Notes: generated by a model from the sequence alone, not told the origin. A DNA stretch of 64,000 bases from Brevibacillus agri (GCF_004117055.1 NZ_CP026363.1:912001-976000); one strand, 5' to 3'; positions 51,011 to 62,110 are shown, counted from the stretch's first letter. Translations and numbers: made by a program.

Positions 51011-54000
51011 ATGGAAACCGAAGTGTATCGTCCGCAAAACAAGGTTCGCTTCGTGACCGCCGCCAGCTTGTACGACGGTCACGACGCCTCGATCAATATC
51101 ATGCGCCGTATTTTGCAGTCTTCGGGAGTGGAAGTGATCCATCTGGGTCACAACCGCTCTGTCGATGATATCGTGACCGCCGCCATTCAGGAGGACGTGC
51201 AAGGCATTGCCATCAGCTCCTACCAGGGCGGCCATGTGGAATATTTCAAATACGTGATTGATCTTTTGCGCGAACGGGGAGCTGGGCATATCCGCGTCTT
51301 CGGAGGCGGAGGCGGTGTCATCGTTCCACGCGAGATCCGGGAGCTGGAAGAATACGGCGTCTGTAAAATTTACTCGCCGGATGACGGCAGACGCTTGGGC
51401 TTGCAAGGCATGATTAACGACATGATTCGAAACAGCGATTTTCCGACAGTCAAGCAGTTGGAAAACGAAGTCGCTGGCTTGCGCGAGCAAAACCACAAGG
51501 CGATTGCCCGCCTGATCTCTGTGGCGGAGTACGCCGTCGATCAGCCGGAGTGGAAGGAACCGCTCAAGGAGTGCGTGCGGGAAGCGCGAGACTCGATTCC
51601 GGTGCTCGGGATCACAGGCACAGGTGGGGCCGGAAAAAGCTCGCTGACAGATGAGCTTGTTCGCCGGTTTATGCGCACGTATCCGGAAAAAACTGTCGCG
51701 ATTTTGTCTGTCGATCCGTCCAAGCAGAAATCGGGCGGAGCGCTTTTGGGCGACCGCATCCGTATGAATGCCAACAATACGCCGCGCGTCTACATGCGCA
51801 GTCTGGCGACGAGAAAGTCCGGCATGGAGCTGTCCGCCGCTTTGAAGGACGCGATCCAGGTTACCCGTGCGGCTCAGTTTGATCTCATCATCGTAGAGAC
51901 GAGCGGGATCGGCCAGGGCGATGCACAAGTGACTGAGGTGTGCGACGTTTCCATGTACGTCATGACCAGCGAGTTTGGCGCGCCGTCCCAACTGGAAAAA
52001 ATCGACATGCTTGATTTTGCCGACGTGATCGCGATCAACAAATTTGAGCGAAAAGGCTCGGAGGATGCCTTGCGCGAGGTGCGCAAGCAGTACCGCCGCA
52101 ACCACCAGTTGTTCGATCTGCCTGACGAGAAGATTCCCGTCTACGGAACGATCGCCAGCCAGTTTAACGATCCGGGGACAAATGTGCTGTTTGCTGCCCT
52201 GATGCATCGGATCGTGGAAAAGACAGGCGTGGATTGGCCTGTGGAGAATCTGGATACGACTCCGGTAAAAATTCATAAAACTTCGTTGATTCCGACAGAA
52301 AGAATCAACTACTTGCAGGAAATCGCCAACACGGTCCGCCAATACCGCGCGTACACCGAGGAGCAGTCTGCCATCGCCCGCAAGCTGTATCAGTTGCACG
52401 GCGCAAAGGAGACGCTGCTCGCGGCGCAGGAAGAGGCAGCGACAGAGCTGGTTGCGGTGCTCGACAAGCAGATCAGGCTGTTTGAGGAGAAACTGCATCC
52501 CGAGTGCCGGCGGATTCTCGACAACTGGCCGAAGCTCAAGGAAGCGTACAGAAAGGACCAGTTTGTCACGAAAATCAGGGACAAGGAAATCATCACGAAA
52601 CTGTTCACGGAATCGCTGTCGGGTACGCGCATTCCAAAAGTAGCGGTGCCGGACTACGAGGACTGGGGCGAGATTTTGAAATGGTCGCTGAAGGAAAATG
52701 TGCCGGGCGAGTTTCCTTACACGGCAGGCGTGTTCCCGTTCAAGCGGGAGGGCGAAGATCCGAAGCGGCAGTTTGCTGGCGAAGGCACGCCTGAGCGCAC
52801 GAACCGGCGCTTCCATTTCCTTTCGCAAAACGACGAAGCGAAGCGGCTCAGTACGGCTTTTGACTCTGTGACCTTGTACGGCGAAGACCCGGATTACCGC
52901 CCGGATATTTACGGGAAAATCGGGACGAGCGGAGTGAGCGTCTGCACGCTGGACGACATGAAAAAGCTGTACGCAGGCTTCGACCTGTGCGCGCCGAGCA
53001 CGTCTGTGTCGATGACGATTAACGGCCCGGCACCGATGATTTTGGCGATGTTTATGAACACGGCGATTGAGCAGCAGATCGAGAAGTTTGTCCAGCGGGA
53101 AGGCCGCCAGCCGACCGAGGAAGAAGCGGAGCAGATCAAGGCGTACACTTTGTCGACTGTTCGCGGAACCGTTCAGGCGGATATTTTGAAAGAAGACCAG
53201 GGGCAGAACACTTGTATTTTCTCGACAGAGTTTGCCCTGCGGATGATGGGCGACATTCAGCAGTATTTCATCGACCATAAAGTGCGCAACTACTACTCCG
53301 TGTCCATTTCCGGCTACCATATCGCGGAGGCGGGGGCTAACCCGATCACGCAGTTGGCGTTTACGTTGGCGAATGGCTTTACGTACGTGGAGTATTACTT
53401 GAGCAGAGGCATGCACATTGACGATTTTGCGCCGAATTTGTCGTTCTTTTTCTCCAATGGCCTCGATCCGGAATATACGGTCATCGGCCGGGTGGCGCGC
53501 CGCGTGTGGGCGACTGTGATGAAAAACCGCTACGGCGGCAACGAGCGCAGCCAAAAGCTGAAATACCACATCCAGACCTCTGGACGTTCCTTGCACGCGC
53601 AGGAAATGGATTTCAACGACATTCGGACGACGCTGCAAGCGTTGATCGCGATTTACGACAACTGCAACTCTCTGCATACCAACGCCTACGACGAGGCGAT
53701 TACGACCCCGACAGAGAACTCTGTGCGCCGGGCCATGGCGATCCAGATGATTATCAACAAGGAGATGGGGCTCGCGAAAAACGAGAACCCGCTGCAAGGC
53801 GCATTCATCATCGACGAGCTGACCGATCTGGTGGAGGAAGCCGTCATGCAGGAGTTCGAGCGGATCAGCTCGCGCGGCGGCGTGCTGGGAGCGATGGAGA
53901 CGCAGTACCAGCGCGGCAAAATCCAGGATGAGTCGATGTACTACGAAATGAAAAAGCACACTGGCGAGCTGCCGATCATCGGGGTCAACACCTTTATCAA

Positions 54001-54262
54001 TCCGAACGCGTCTGAGGAAGATTACGAGATCGAGCTGGCGCGGGCGACAGAGGAAGAAAAGGAACAGCAGATCATCAATCTGCGCGCGTTCCAGGAGCGC
54101 AACCGCCACGTAGCGCCACAAGCGCTGCGCCGCTTGCAAGAGGTGGCGATGGCAGGCGAAAACATTTTTGCCGAGCTGATGGAGACAGTGAAGGTCGCTT
54201 CGCTCGGTCAGATCAGCGCCGCTTTGTACGAGGTCGGCGGCCAGTACCGGAGAAATATGTAA
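51011..54262 (+). CDS. icmF: Fused isobutyryl-CoA mutase (B12-dependent, with built-in GTPase)
   Basis: Interconverts isobutyryl-CoA and n-butyryl-CoA with adenosylcobalamin. The 1083-residue protein is a three-part fusion. An N-terminal B12-binding domain (1-145) carries the base-off motif YDGHDASI with Asp22 and His24. A MeaI/ArgK-type G-protein chaperone (about 180-420) has P-loop GTGGAGKSS (203-211) and INKFERKG, and protects the mutase and loads its cofactor. The C-terminal mutase barrel (about 540-1083) completes it. The RNA start follows GGGGGAGAG, 35 bp after fadR, so they form an operon linking branched-chain and straight-chain acyl-CoA catabolism. A methylmalonyl-CoA mutase role is excluded by the fused layout. 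Confidence 0.96.
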   Translation: METEVYRPQNKVRFVTAASLYDGHDASINIMRRILQSSGVEVIHLGHNRSVDDIVTAAIQEDVQGIAISSYQGGHVEYFKYVIDLLRERGAGHIRVFGGGGGVIVPREIRELEEYGVCKIYSPDDGRRLGLQGMINDMIRNSDFPTVKQLENEVAGLREQNHKAIARLISVAEYAVDQPEWKEPLKECVREARDSIPVLGITGTGGAGKSSLTDELVRRFMRTYPEKTVAILSVDPSKQKSGGALLGDRIRMNANNTPRVYMRSLATRKSGMELSAALKDAIQVTRAAQFDLIIVETSGIGQGDAQVTEVCDVSMYVMTSEFGAPSQLEKIDMLDFADVIAINKFERKGSEDALREVRKQYRRNHQLFDLPDEKIPVYGTIASQFNDPGTNVLFAALMHRIVEKTGVDWPVENLDTTPVKIHKTSLIPTERINYLQEIANTVRQYRAYTEEQSAIARKLYQLHGAKETLLAAQEEAATELVAVLDKQIRLFEEKLHPECRRILDNWPKLKEAYRKDQFVTKIRDKEIITKLFTESLSGTRIPKVAVPDYEDWGEILKWSLKENVPGEFPYTAGVFPFKREGEDPKRQFAGEGTPERTNRRFHFLSQNDEAKRLSTAFDSVTLYGEDPDYRPDIYGKIGTSGVSVCTLDDMKKLYAGFDLCAPSTSVSMTINGPAPMILAMFMNTAIEQQIEKFVQREGRQPTEEEAEQIKAYTLSTVRGTVQADILKEDQGQNTCIFSTEFALRMMGDIQQYFIDHKVRNYYSVSISGYHIAEAGANPITQLAFTLANGFTYVEYYLSRGMHIDDFAPNLSFFFSNGLDPEYTVIGRVARRVWATVMKNRYGGNERSQKLKYHIQTSGRSLHAQEMDFNDIRTTLQALIAIYDNCNSLHTNAYDEAITTPTENSVRRAMAIQMIINKEMGLAKNENPLQGAFIIDELTDLVEEAVMQEFERISSRGGVLGAMETQYQRGKIQDESMYYEMKKHTGELPIIGVNTFINPNASEEDYEIELARATEEEKEQQIINLRAFQERNRHVAPQALRRLQEVAMAGENIFAELMETVKVASLGQISAALYEVGGQYRRNM

Positions 54263-54279
54263 CAGGCTAGAGCAAGGCA

Positions 54280-54334
54280 AAACGATACAAGGACCACTTC
54301 TTTTTGCAGAGGCAGTCCTTGTATCGTTTGTTTT
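54280..54334 (+). terminator. Terminator of fadR-icmF
   Basis: Perfect 15-bp stem AAACGATACAAGGAC / GTCCTTGTATCGTTT with a 20-nt loop and a T-rich tail. Confidence 0.92.
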
Positions 54335-54421
54335 TACGGGGGAGCCGCGGAAAAAGGACCAATGTAAACGCGTATATTCTTCCGTTAAATATTCAAGACT
54401 AATGTAGGCACAAATTCTAAA

Positions 54422-54509
54422 TTAAAGTTATTATAATAGAGGTTGACAAACGGGAAGTTTTGAATGATAATTGTTATCAAGTTAGAATTATTACATTTAA
54501 TAATTCTTA
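54422..54509 (+). promoter_or_regulatory. ahpC promoter with Fur/PerR-type boxes
   Basis: Promoter TTGACA (54443-54448), 17-bp spacer, GATAAT (54466-54471). Three dyads surround it. TTAAAGTTATTATAA (54422-54436) agrees with the PerR box TTATAATNATTATAA at 13 of 15 positions. TGATAATTGTTATCA (54465-54479) agrees with the Fur box TGATAATNATTATCA at 14 of 15 and covers the -10. AGAATTATT/AATAATTCT (54484-54507) is a 9-bp inverted repeat in the leader, also PerR-like. The pattern suggests repression by Fur-family metal and peroxide sensors. Confidence 0.7.
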
Positions 54510-54536
54510 AAACAATCATGTAGGAGGATGTTCACT

Positions 54537-55100
54537 ATGTCCCTTATCGGAAAAGAAGTACTGCCTTTCAAAGCTCAAGCTTACAAAGCAGGCAATTTTG
54601 TAGAAGTTACCGAAGCAAACTTTAAAGGTCAATGGAGCATTGTTTGCTTCTATCCAGCAGACTTCACTTTCGTTTGCCCGACTGAACTCGAAGACCTCCA
54701 AAACCAATACGAAACATTGAAATCCATGGGAGCTGAAGTTTACTCCGTTTCCACAGATACTCACTTCACTCACAAAGCATGGCACGATACTTCCGAGACA
54801 ATCGGCAAAATTACTTACACCATGATTGGCGACCCAACTCACACGCTCTCCCGCAACTTCGATGTACTGATTGAAGAAGAGGGACTGGCTGATCGCGGTA
54901 CTTTCATCATCGACCCAGATGGTGTTATCCAAGCAATCGAAATCAACGCAGGCGGCATCGGTCGCGATGCAAGCGCCATTGTAAGCAAACTGAAAGCAGC
55001 TCAATACGTTCGCAACAACCCAGGCGAAGTTTGCCCGGCGAAATGGCAAGAAGGTGCTGCTACCCTGAAACCAAGCCTTGATCTTGTTGGTAAGATCTAA
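54537..55100 (+). CDS. ahpC: Alkyl hydroperoxide reductase, peroxiredoxin subunit
   Basis: Typical 2-Cys peroxiredoxin of 187 residues that reduces H2O2 and organic peroxides. The peroxidatic Cys47 lies in DFTFVCPTE and the resolving Cys166 in GEVCPAKW. The ATG at 54537 is 9 bp after AGGAGG; an upstream ATG at 54528 overlaps that site. First gene of ahpCF. Codon use is strongly biased, as usual for highly expressed genes. Confidence 0.97.
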   Translation: MSLIGKEVLPFKAQAYKAGNFVEVTEANFKGQWSIVCFYPADFTFVCPTELEDLQNQYETLKSMGAEVYSVSTDTHFTHKAWHDTSETIGKITYTMIGDPTHTLSRNFDVLIEEEGLADRGTFIIDPDGVIQAIEINAGGIGRDASAIVSKLKAAQYVRNNPGEVCPAKWQEGAATLKPSLDLVGKI

Positions 55101-55112
55101 GGAGTGGGATAA

Positions 55113-56642
55113 ATGATACTGGACGCAGAAATTAAAGCGCAACTAGGGCAATACCTTCAGCTTATGGAAGGCGAAGTGCTGCTGAAGTACAGCGCTGGTT
55201 CCGATAGCGTATCTCGTGACATGATGCTTTTGCTGGAAGAACTGGCAACCATGTCACAGAAAATAAAGCTTGAAGAAACCTCCATGCAGCGTACACCTAG
55301 CTTTAGTGTCAATCGTATCGGTGAAGATACCGGATTAACTTTTGCGGGCGTACCATTGGGACATGAGTTCACTTCCTTGGTGTTAGCTTTGCTGCAAGTG
55401 AGCGGCAGACCTCCAAAGGTTGACCAGAAGCTCATCGATCAAGTGAAGAGTCTGAAAGGCGAATATCACTTTGAAACGTATGTCAGCTTGAGCTGCCACA
55501 ATTGTCCTGATGTAGTTCAAGCACTGAACGCGATGAGTGTTCTCAATCCTGGTATTACACATACTATGATTGACGGTGCTGCGTTCAAAGAAGAAGTCGA
55601 AAGCAAAAACGTCATGGCAGTGCCGACGGTTTTCCTGAACGGGGAACCTTTTGGCAGCGGCCGGATGACGCTCGAAGAAATTCTCGCCAAGCTCGGATCT
55701 GCTCCAGATGCAGCCGAATTTGCGAACAAAGAGCCGTACGATGTGCTCGTTATCGGCGGCGGCCCGTCCGGAGCAAGTGCGGCCATCTACGCCGCACGCA
55801 AAGGCATTCGCACCGGCATTGTGGCTGAACGCTTCGGCGGCCAGATCATGGACACTTTGGGTATTGAAAACTTTATCAGTGTCAAATACACCGAAGGTCC
55901 GAAGCTCGCAGCGAGTCTGGAAGAGCACGTCAAAGAGTACAATGTCGATGTCATGAACTTGCAGCGTGCCAAACGTCTGGAGAAAAAAGACCTGATCGAG
56001 ATCGAACTGGAAAACGGTGCTGTGCTCAAGAGCAAAACCGTTATCCTTTCGACGGGTGCGCGTTGGCGCAATGTGGGTGTGCCTGGCGAGGCCGAGTTCA
56101 AAAACAAAGGCGTGGCGTATTGCCCGCATTGCGACGGTCCGCTGTTCGCCGGTAAGCGCGTAGCCGTCATTGGCGGCGGCAATTCCGGCGTTGAAGCAGC
56201 GATCGATCTCGCGGGTATCGTCAAGCACGTCACGGTTCTTGAGTTTGCTGCAGAGCTGAAAGCCGACTCCGTCTTGCAAGATCGTCTGCACAGCTTGCCA
56301 AACGTAACGGTTATCACCAATGCGCAAACGACGGAAATCACCGGCACCGACAAGGTCAACGGCATTTCCTACAAGGATCGCGAGACGGAAACGGTTCATC
56401 ACATTGAACTGGAAGGTGTGTTTGTCCAAATCGGTCTTGTGCCGAACACCGATTGGCTGGGAGACACAGTCGAACGCAATCGGATGGGCGAAATCGTTGT
56501 CGACAAACACGGCGCTACTTCCGTTCCGGGCGTATTTGCTGCAGGCGACTGCACGAATAGTCCATACAAGCAGATCATTATTTCGATGGGATCAGGTGCA
56601 ACCGCAGCCTTGGGTGCATTTGATTATCTAATCCGAAACTAA
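55113..56642 (+). CDS. ahpF: Alkyl hydroperoxide reductase, flavoprotein subunit F
   Basis: NADH-dependent disulfide reductase of AhpC, 509 residues. The N-terminal double-thioredoxin domain has CHNC (Cys128/Cys131). The FAD-binding [17 protein letters not shown] is at 215-231, the NADH site [15 protein letters not shown] follows, and the active-site CPHC is at Cys337/Cys340. It ends with [12 protein letters not shown]. The gene begins 12 bp after ahpC and shares its promoter. Confidence 0.97.
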   Translation: MILDAEIKAQLGQYLQLMEGEVLLKYSAGSDSVSRDMMLLLEELATMSQKIKLEETSMQRTPSFSVNRIGEDTGLTFAGVPLGHEFTSLVLALLQVSGRPPKVDQKLIDQVKSLKGEYHFETYVSLSCHNCPDVVQALNAMSVLNPGITHTMIDGAAFKEEVESKNVMAVPTVFLNGEPFGSGRMTLEEILAKLGSAPDAAEFANKEPYDVLVIGGGPSGASAAIYAARKGIRTGIVAERFGGQIMDTLGIENFISVKYTEGPKLAASLEEHVKEYNVDVMNLQRAKRLEKKDLIEIELENGAVLKSKTVILSTGARWRNVGVPGEAEFKNKGVAYCPHCDGPLFAGKRVAVIGGGNSGVEAAIDLAGIVKHVTVLEFAAELKADSVLQDRLHSLPNVTVITNAQTTEITGTDKVNGISYKDRETETVHHIELEGVFVQIGLVPNTDWLGDTVERNRMGEIVVDKHGATSVPGVFAAGDCTNSPYKQIIISMGSGATAALGAFDYLIRN

Positions 56643-56650
56643 TGAACACG

Positions 56651-56697
56651 AGAGCCGCTTTGCTATCTGTACGGTAGCGGAGCGGCTTTCTTTTTTT
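56651..56697 (+). terminator. Terminator of ahpCF
   Basis: AGCCGCT / AGCGGCT outer stem with an inner GCTA..TAGC hairpin and a TTTCTTTTTTT tail, 8 bp after the stop. Confidence 0.8.
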
Positions 56698-56957
56698 GTG
56701 CTGCTGTACAGAGCGGACTCGCATGGAAAACGGCCGAGAGGCAAGTGTCGAGAATAAATGGTCTTTTGCGTGTTTGAAAGCCTTGCATTTTCGTCTAAAA
56801 TAAGGAATACTGTATGTTAGCCTTCGTATGTTGTACGATATACGAGTGAGGCGATCGACATCATTTATGAGTTGCCTAAGCAAAGCCTGCGTCCCCCAGC
56901 AAAGGGCGAGGTCGGTATTCAAGCCAATAGTTTTCTAATGGAAAGGACGTGCCCTGG

Positions 56958-57512
56958 GTGAGTCAATTGTTTGCTCATATTGATCCCGAGAAACTGAGCG
57001 AGATGGCGTTGGTTGATATTGCGTATGAAATTTTGCGTGAAACCAATCGCACTTACAACTTCCGCGAGCTGATGGATGAACTGGCTGCCGTTCGTAACTT
57101 GACAAACGAACAACTCATGGCTATCATCGCGCAAGTATACACTGAGATTAATATTGACGGCCGTTTTGTGTGCCTTGGAGACAACGTGTGGGGACTGAAG
57201 CGCTGGTACCCAACTGACACGGTGGAAGAAACGCAAGAGGGCGGCGGAACGAAGAAGAAAAAAGTTATTCTCGACGACGACTTCGACGATTACGACACCG
57301 AAGACGAAATTGTCGAGGATTACGAAGACGACGACGTGGTCATTTTCGAGGACGAAGAAGAATTCGTGGATGATGATGCGGATATCGAAGACGAAGAGAT
57401 TGATGCTGAAATCGACGAAGAAGAGCTCGAAGAAGAGGAAGACGAGCTGTTTGACGAGGAACTCGAAGAAGAGGAAGTTGACGAAGAGCTGGAAGATGAC
57501 GAGGATAAGTGA
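56958..57512 (+). CDS. rpoE: DNA-directed RNA polymerase delta subunit
   Basis: Gram-positive RNA polymerase delta factor, about 184 residues. The N-terminal HARE-HTH domain (1-85) reads EKLSEMALVDIAYEILRETN, FRELMDELAAV, DGRFVCLGDNVWGLKRWYP. The remaining ~95 residues are an extremely acidic Asp/Glu tail. It speeds polymerase recycling and competes with RNA. The frame also starts at GTG 56949, but AAAGGA sits only 1 bp before it, so the GTG at 56958 (MSQLFAHID) is preferred. Located just before pyrG, as in B. subtilis. Confidence 0.93.
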   Translation: MSQLFAHIDPEKLSEMALVDIAYEILRETNRTYNFRELMDELAAVRNLTNEQLMAIIAQVYTEINIDGRFVCLGDNVWGLKRWYPTDTVEETQEGGGTKKKKVILDDDFDDYDTEDEIVEDYEDDDVVIFEDEEEFVDDDADIEDEEIDAEIDEEELEEEEDELFDEELEEEEVDEELEDDEDK

Positions 57513-57519
57513 TAAGTCC

Positions 57520-57559
57520 TTGACTTCCGCCTGAGGGACAGATAAAATACTCCTTGGGC
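57520..57559 (+). promoter_or_regulatory. pyrG promoter with GGGC start site
   Basis: TTGACT (57520-57525), 17-bp spacer, TAAAAT (57543-57548), then seven bases later GGGC at 57556-57559. In B. subtilis pyrG transcripts start at GGGC, and low CTP causes polymerase to pause and add extra Gs. The same start sequence and spacing are preserved here. Confidence 0.85.
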
Positions 57560-57579
57560 TTCACATGAAGAAGGATTAA

Positions 57580-59322
<1,743 letters not shown>

Positions 59323-59333
59323 ATAGAGACAAA

Positions 59334-59369
59334 AAGACGCACCGGCGACTGAAACCGTCGGTGCGTCTT
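59334..59369. terminator. Terminator between pyrG and amj
   Basis: AAGACGCACCG / CGGTGCGTCTT perfect 11-bp stem with AAA before and TCTTTC after. Serves pyrG and probably the convergent amj. Confidence 0.88.
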
Positions 59370-59388
59370 CTTTCGGTTGCCGCTTTTT

Positions 59389-60183
59389 TCAGTGAAAGAG
59401 CGGAGACAGCCAGGCAACCCAGTAGGCGGCCGGGACGAGCAGGAGCTGAGCCAGAAGCGTCCCGAAAAATCGGGAAATCATCAGCCACAAATACATGTCC
59501 CGGATCGATTCCTGCGTCGCTTTTCCCTGCATGGCTTTCTCGGTCAGGAGGGCCACCTGCGGGTCTACCAGAATCGTCATGAAAATCGTAGCGAAGCCGT
59601 TAATCATGCCGGACGACATCAGCACCGTTGCTTTGTAGTCGGGGGCCAGCAACGTCGCGTAGAGCACGGAGAGCACGCTGCTGGTGTAAATCGCCGTTCC
59701 CAGGCAGTTGAGCAGCAGCAGGCGCTTGGGAATGCCTTTGAAGCGAAAACGGGAGATGACTTGCCAGCTCGGGATTCGCACGTGGTGGCGGACGCGGCGG
59801 AGGCTGTCTACGGTGACGGCTGTGCGCAGCATTTGCGGAATCGAGCCGGCCAGCTCAAGGTGCGAGATCACTCGTCTGGAAATCTGGACGAACGTGGGAA
59901 ACAGCGCGATGGCAGCCAGCGTCCCGACAGAGGAAGCCGCTATAATCATATGTAGCTGCCAACTTGGGTCGGTATGCAAAAGGGCCGCTTGATCCATCAG
60001 TCCTCCGGTAAACGGCCCTTGAATCAGGTTGGAGGTGCGGGAGAGAAGCAGCGTGATGCCGACGAGCGACATGGCGACTGCGATTCTTCCTGTCTTGACC
60101 CCTGCGAAGCGAATGGCGTAGGAAAGTGTCTCTGTCGTATGGATAATAAACGTCAACAGGCAGATCAACCAGAGCGCATCCAT
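59389..60183 (-). CDS. amj: Lipid II flippase Amj (YdaH family)
   Basis: A 264-residue membrane protein with about six hydrophobic segments. The start LICLLTFIIHTTETLSYAIR and RTSNLIQGPFTGGLMDQAAL are typical of Amj, the alternate flippase that moves lipid II across the membrane when MurJ is missing or blocked. AAGGAGCC precedes the ATG at 60183. In B. subtilis amj is under sigma-M and lies elsewhere. Here it sits between pyrG and spo0F and may be divergent from the original spo0F promoter. Confidence 0.85.
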   Translation of the reverse strand: MDALWLICLLTFIIHTTETLSYAIRFAGVKTGRIAVAMSLVGITLLLSRTSNLIQGPFTGGLMDQAALLHTDPSWQLHMIIAASSVGTLAAIALFPTFVQISRRVISHLELAGSIPQMLRTAVTVDSLRRVRHHVRIPSWQVISRFRFKGIPKRLLLLNCLGTAIYTSSVLSVLYATLLAPDYKATVLMSSGMINGFATIFMTILVDPQVALLTEKAMQGKATQESIRDMYLWLMISRFFGTLLAQLLLVPAAYWVAWLSPLFH

Positions 60184-60203
60184 CTTGTTTTTTGGCTCCT
60201 TGC

Positions 60204-60308
60204 TTGGTGCGAAAATAGTATCCCTATTATACTCGAAATGGACATCGCGGGAAAATTTCAGCAGCAGATACGCAAAATGTGCAGGAGTTTCCTGTTTTTA
60301 GGCGAAAA
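60204..60308 (+). promoter_or_regulatory. Candidate native spo0F promoters, now separated from spo0F
   Basis: Plus-strand TTGGTG (60204-60209), 18-bp spacer, TATACT (60228-60233) is a fair sigma-A promoter. AGGAGTT (60283-60289), 13 bp, GAAAA (60303-60307) resembles a sigma-H promoter (AGGAWWW...GAAT). Before the IS inserted, spo0F would have been the first gene downstream. B. subtilis spo0F has both kinds of promoter. Inferred, not proven. Confidence 0.35.
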
Positions 60309-60311
60309 CCT

Positions 60312-60319
60312 AATAAATT
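60312..60319 (+). repeat. Left 8-bp target-site duplication of the ISL3 element
   Basis: AATAAATT, identical to 61661-61668. ISL3-family elements commonly make 8-bp duplications. Confidence 0.85.
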
Positions 60320-60371
60320 AGCTCTTCACCATAAAACGTGCTTGATCTCCCTCTATCGCAGTTTTTCGTAG

Positions 60372-61562
60372 TTATGTAGCCGGTTTACACTCCAGTCTAA
60401 TGCGAATCTTGAATCTCTCTAGATTGCGGTAGCCGTAGGCTCTTCGTTTGATTACCTTCACTTTGTTGTGTGTCCCTTCAATCTTGGCATTCGTTACCCG
60501 AAAGGAAAAATAATGCTGAATGGGCTCTTGCCACTGGACAATCGTTTTGGCAATGGAACGAACCGCAGGAGTCGGAGAATAGAGATGGTCGACAATCCAT
60601 TTCTGAAGCGCTTCCTCCCCTGCCTCTTGGGTTTCAACGGCATACACGGTTCTTATGTCTTGAAGCGCAAAGTAGAGTCGTTCCAGATGTGGATCTTCTG
60701 CTAACCAAATCTTCAGTTCCTGAAGCTCTTCGGGCTTCAGCTTGTCAGGGATCGTATGGAGCAGGCGTTGCTCATGTCTGCCCCGACGATGTGTTCCACG
60801 AGCATGAGTGCGTTTTCGGGTAGCTTCCAACGCTTTAGAGAAAAGCTGGATCACGTGAAATTTATCTGCTACCACAAGGGTATGCTTCCAGACCTGGCGT
60901 ACGGTTTCAGCCATTCCTGGAGCCAAATCCGTGACAACTACCTGGGGAACCTTACGAAAAGGCCATTGCTGCAGCGCGTTTCGTACTTGTTCACGTGAAC
61001 GTCCTTCTGTGACTTGCCAGATATGACCGGTTTGAGCATCCATGAGGTTCACGCCATACTTATGTCCTTTTTGCAGAGCAAACTCATCCAGACAGACCAC
61101 TTCAGGAGCTTCATGTTCTTTTGGTTGAGCAAGGCGTTGGGGGGCCAGTTGGTAGTACCAGCGTTCAAGTGTCGAGTAGGCCACACTCAATTGCTTGGCA
61201 ACCGAGAGCAAATCCCGACTGTGGCACATATCCACCGCCATCTCTTGAAAAGCAGAGGTGACGGATCCTCGAGGCGGGATACCGTTCCATTCCACTGTCC
61301 ATGTAAGCCCACAACTCGCACAGCGCTGGCGATACACGGGAACGGATACCCAGACGGTCCCCCAAGCAGGAACGAAACGATGACGAAGAATACGCCGTCC
61401 AGGACGTGCATGGTTGGTACTGGCTCCGAGGCAGATCGGACAAAGATGACAGGCAGAATGCGGTTCCAGAACAGCGATCCAATCCGTTTCCTTTGTTTTT
61501 TCCCAATGTGTGAGATGGAATGATGGAAGTCTGATAAAGTCTGTGCTAAAATCAAGGCACAA
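60372..61562 (-). CDS. ISL3-family transposase
   Basis: A 396-residue DDE-type transposase. An N-terminal zinc-binding segment (CHLCPICLG, then QRCASCGLTW) is followed by a helix-turn-helix around VAKQLSVAYSTLERWYYQ and the catalytic core. DEFALQKGHKYG holds the first Asp and VVTDLAPGM the second, and RVTNAKIEGTHNKVKVIKRRA (only its first part fits here) has the Glu in the C-terminal helix. The TTG start at 61562 is 8 bp after AAGGAGG; the frame is open to 61598. No frameshift or stop is seen, so it should be active. Confidence 0.9.
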   Translation of the reverse strand: MCLDFSTDFIRLPSFHLTHWEKTKETDWIAVLEPHSACHLCPICLGASTNHARPGRRILRHRFVPAWGTVWVSVPVYRQRCASCGLTWTVEWNGIPPRGSVTSAFQEMAVDMCHSRDLLSVAKQLSVAYSTLERWYYQLAPQRLAQPKEHEAPEVVCLDEFALQKGHKYGVNLMDAQTGHIWQVTEGRSREQVRNALQQWPFRKVPQVVVTDLAPGMAETVRQVWKHTLVVADKFHVIQLFSKALEATRKRTHARGTHRRGRHEQRLLHTIPDKLKPEELQELKIWLAEDPHLERLYFALQDIRTVYAVETQEAGEEALQKWIVDHLYSPTPAVRSIAKTIVQWQEPIQHYFSFRVTNAKIEGTHNKVKVIKRRAYGYRNLERFKIRIRLECKPAT

Positions 61563-61629
61563 CGCAGATTTCCTCCTTTTCAGTGGTTGTCTCGACAACT
61601 CCCACGATAAAGGAACATCTGCGTTTTTT
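61561..61629 (+). terminator. Hairpin at the right end of the IS facing spo0F
   Basis: AACGCAGAT (61561-61569) pairs with ATCTGCGTT (61617-61625), followed by a T6 run on the plus strand. Two nested elements (TTGTC-GA-CAAC) lie in the loop. On the plus strand it can end transcription entering from the amj side. It also covers the transposase ribosome site, so it may protect the element from outside transcription. Confidence 0.6.
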
Positions 61630-61660
61630 CAATGTCTAGCACGGGTTATGGTGATGAATC

Positions 61661-61668
61661 AATAAATT
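61661..61668 (+). repeat. Right 8-bp target-site duplication of the ISL3 element
   Basis: AATAAATT, followed by the 31 bp that remain between the insertion and the spo0F start codon. Confidence 0.85.
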
Positions 61669-61699
61669 AAGGAAATGGATTCGTCAAGGGGGAGTAACC

Positions 61700-62074
61700 G
61701 TGTTCGACAAACATGATAAAAAGGTGCTGGTTGTCGATGACCAGTATGGTATTCGCATTTTGTTGTATGAGGTACTGGGAAAAGAAGGGTACAAAACCTT
61801 CCAGGCCGCAAACGGGAAAATGGCCCTGGAGATCGTGGAAAAAGAGTCGCCAGATCTGGTCATTCTCGACATGAAGATTCCAGGCATGGACGGCATTGAG
61901 ATTTTGAAGCACATCAAAAAGATCAATCAGGATATCAAGGTAATCATGATGACGGCTTACGGTGAGCTGGACATGATTAAGGAAGCGACCCAGTTGGGAG
62001 CGTTGACCCATTTTACCAAACCGTTTGATATTGACGAGCTGAGAATGGCCGTACAGCAGCAACTCGCCTGCTAG
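61700..62074 (+). CDS. spo0F: Sporulation phosphorelay response regulator Spo0F
   Basis: A 124-residue single receiver domain that carries phosphate from sensor kinases to Spo0B. It has the acidic pocket VVDDQYGIR (Asp13-Asp14), phosphorylation site Asp57 in [19 protein letters not shown] (Thr switch) and [10 protein letters not shown] with the conserved Lys. The GTG start follows GGGGGAG. The gene is intact, but the ISL3 insertion ends 31 bp upstream (not counting the duplication), so its normal promoters are at least 1.3 kb away. Confidence 0.96.
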   Translation: MFDKHDKKVLVVDDQYGIRILLYEVLGKEGYKTFQAANGKMALEIVEKESPDLVILDMKIPGMDGIEILKHIKKINQDIKVIMMTAYGELDMIKEATQLGALTHFTKPFDIDELRMAVQQQLAC

Positions 62075-62110
62075 TCCTTTTGGTAACGGATGCGTGGGGA
62101 CAAGCGTACC

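Larger units (their letters stand above)
60320..61660 (-). mobile_element. Complete ISL3-family insertion sequence, about 1.34 kb
   Basis: It is bounded by imperfect inverted repeats of about 26 bp. The left end contains CTTCACCATAAAACGTGCTT, and the right end, read inwards, contains CATCACCATAACCCGTGCTA. 8-bp direct repeats AATAAATT lie outside both ends. It carries one intact transposase gene on the minus strand. The intact duplication and complete gene argue for a recent insertion. It sits between amj and spo0F. Confidence 0.92.

Noticed and set aside
50978..54280. 1100-codon open frame on the minus strand opposite icmF
   Set aside because: It lies wholly antisense to the clearly recognisable icmF gene, has His/Arg/Leu-rich composition typical of antisense GC-rich frames, and no family motif.
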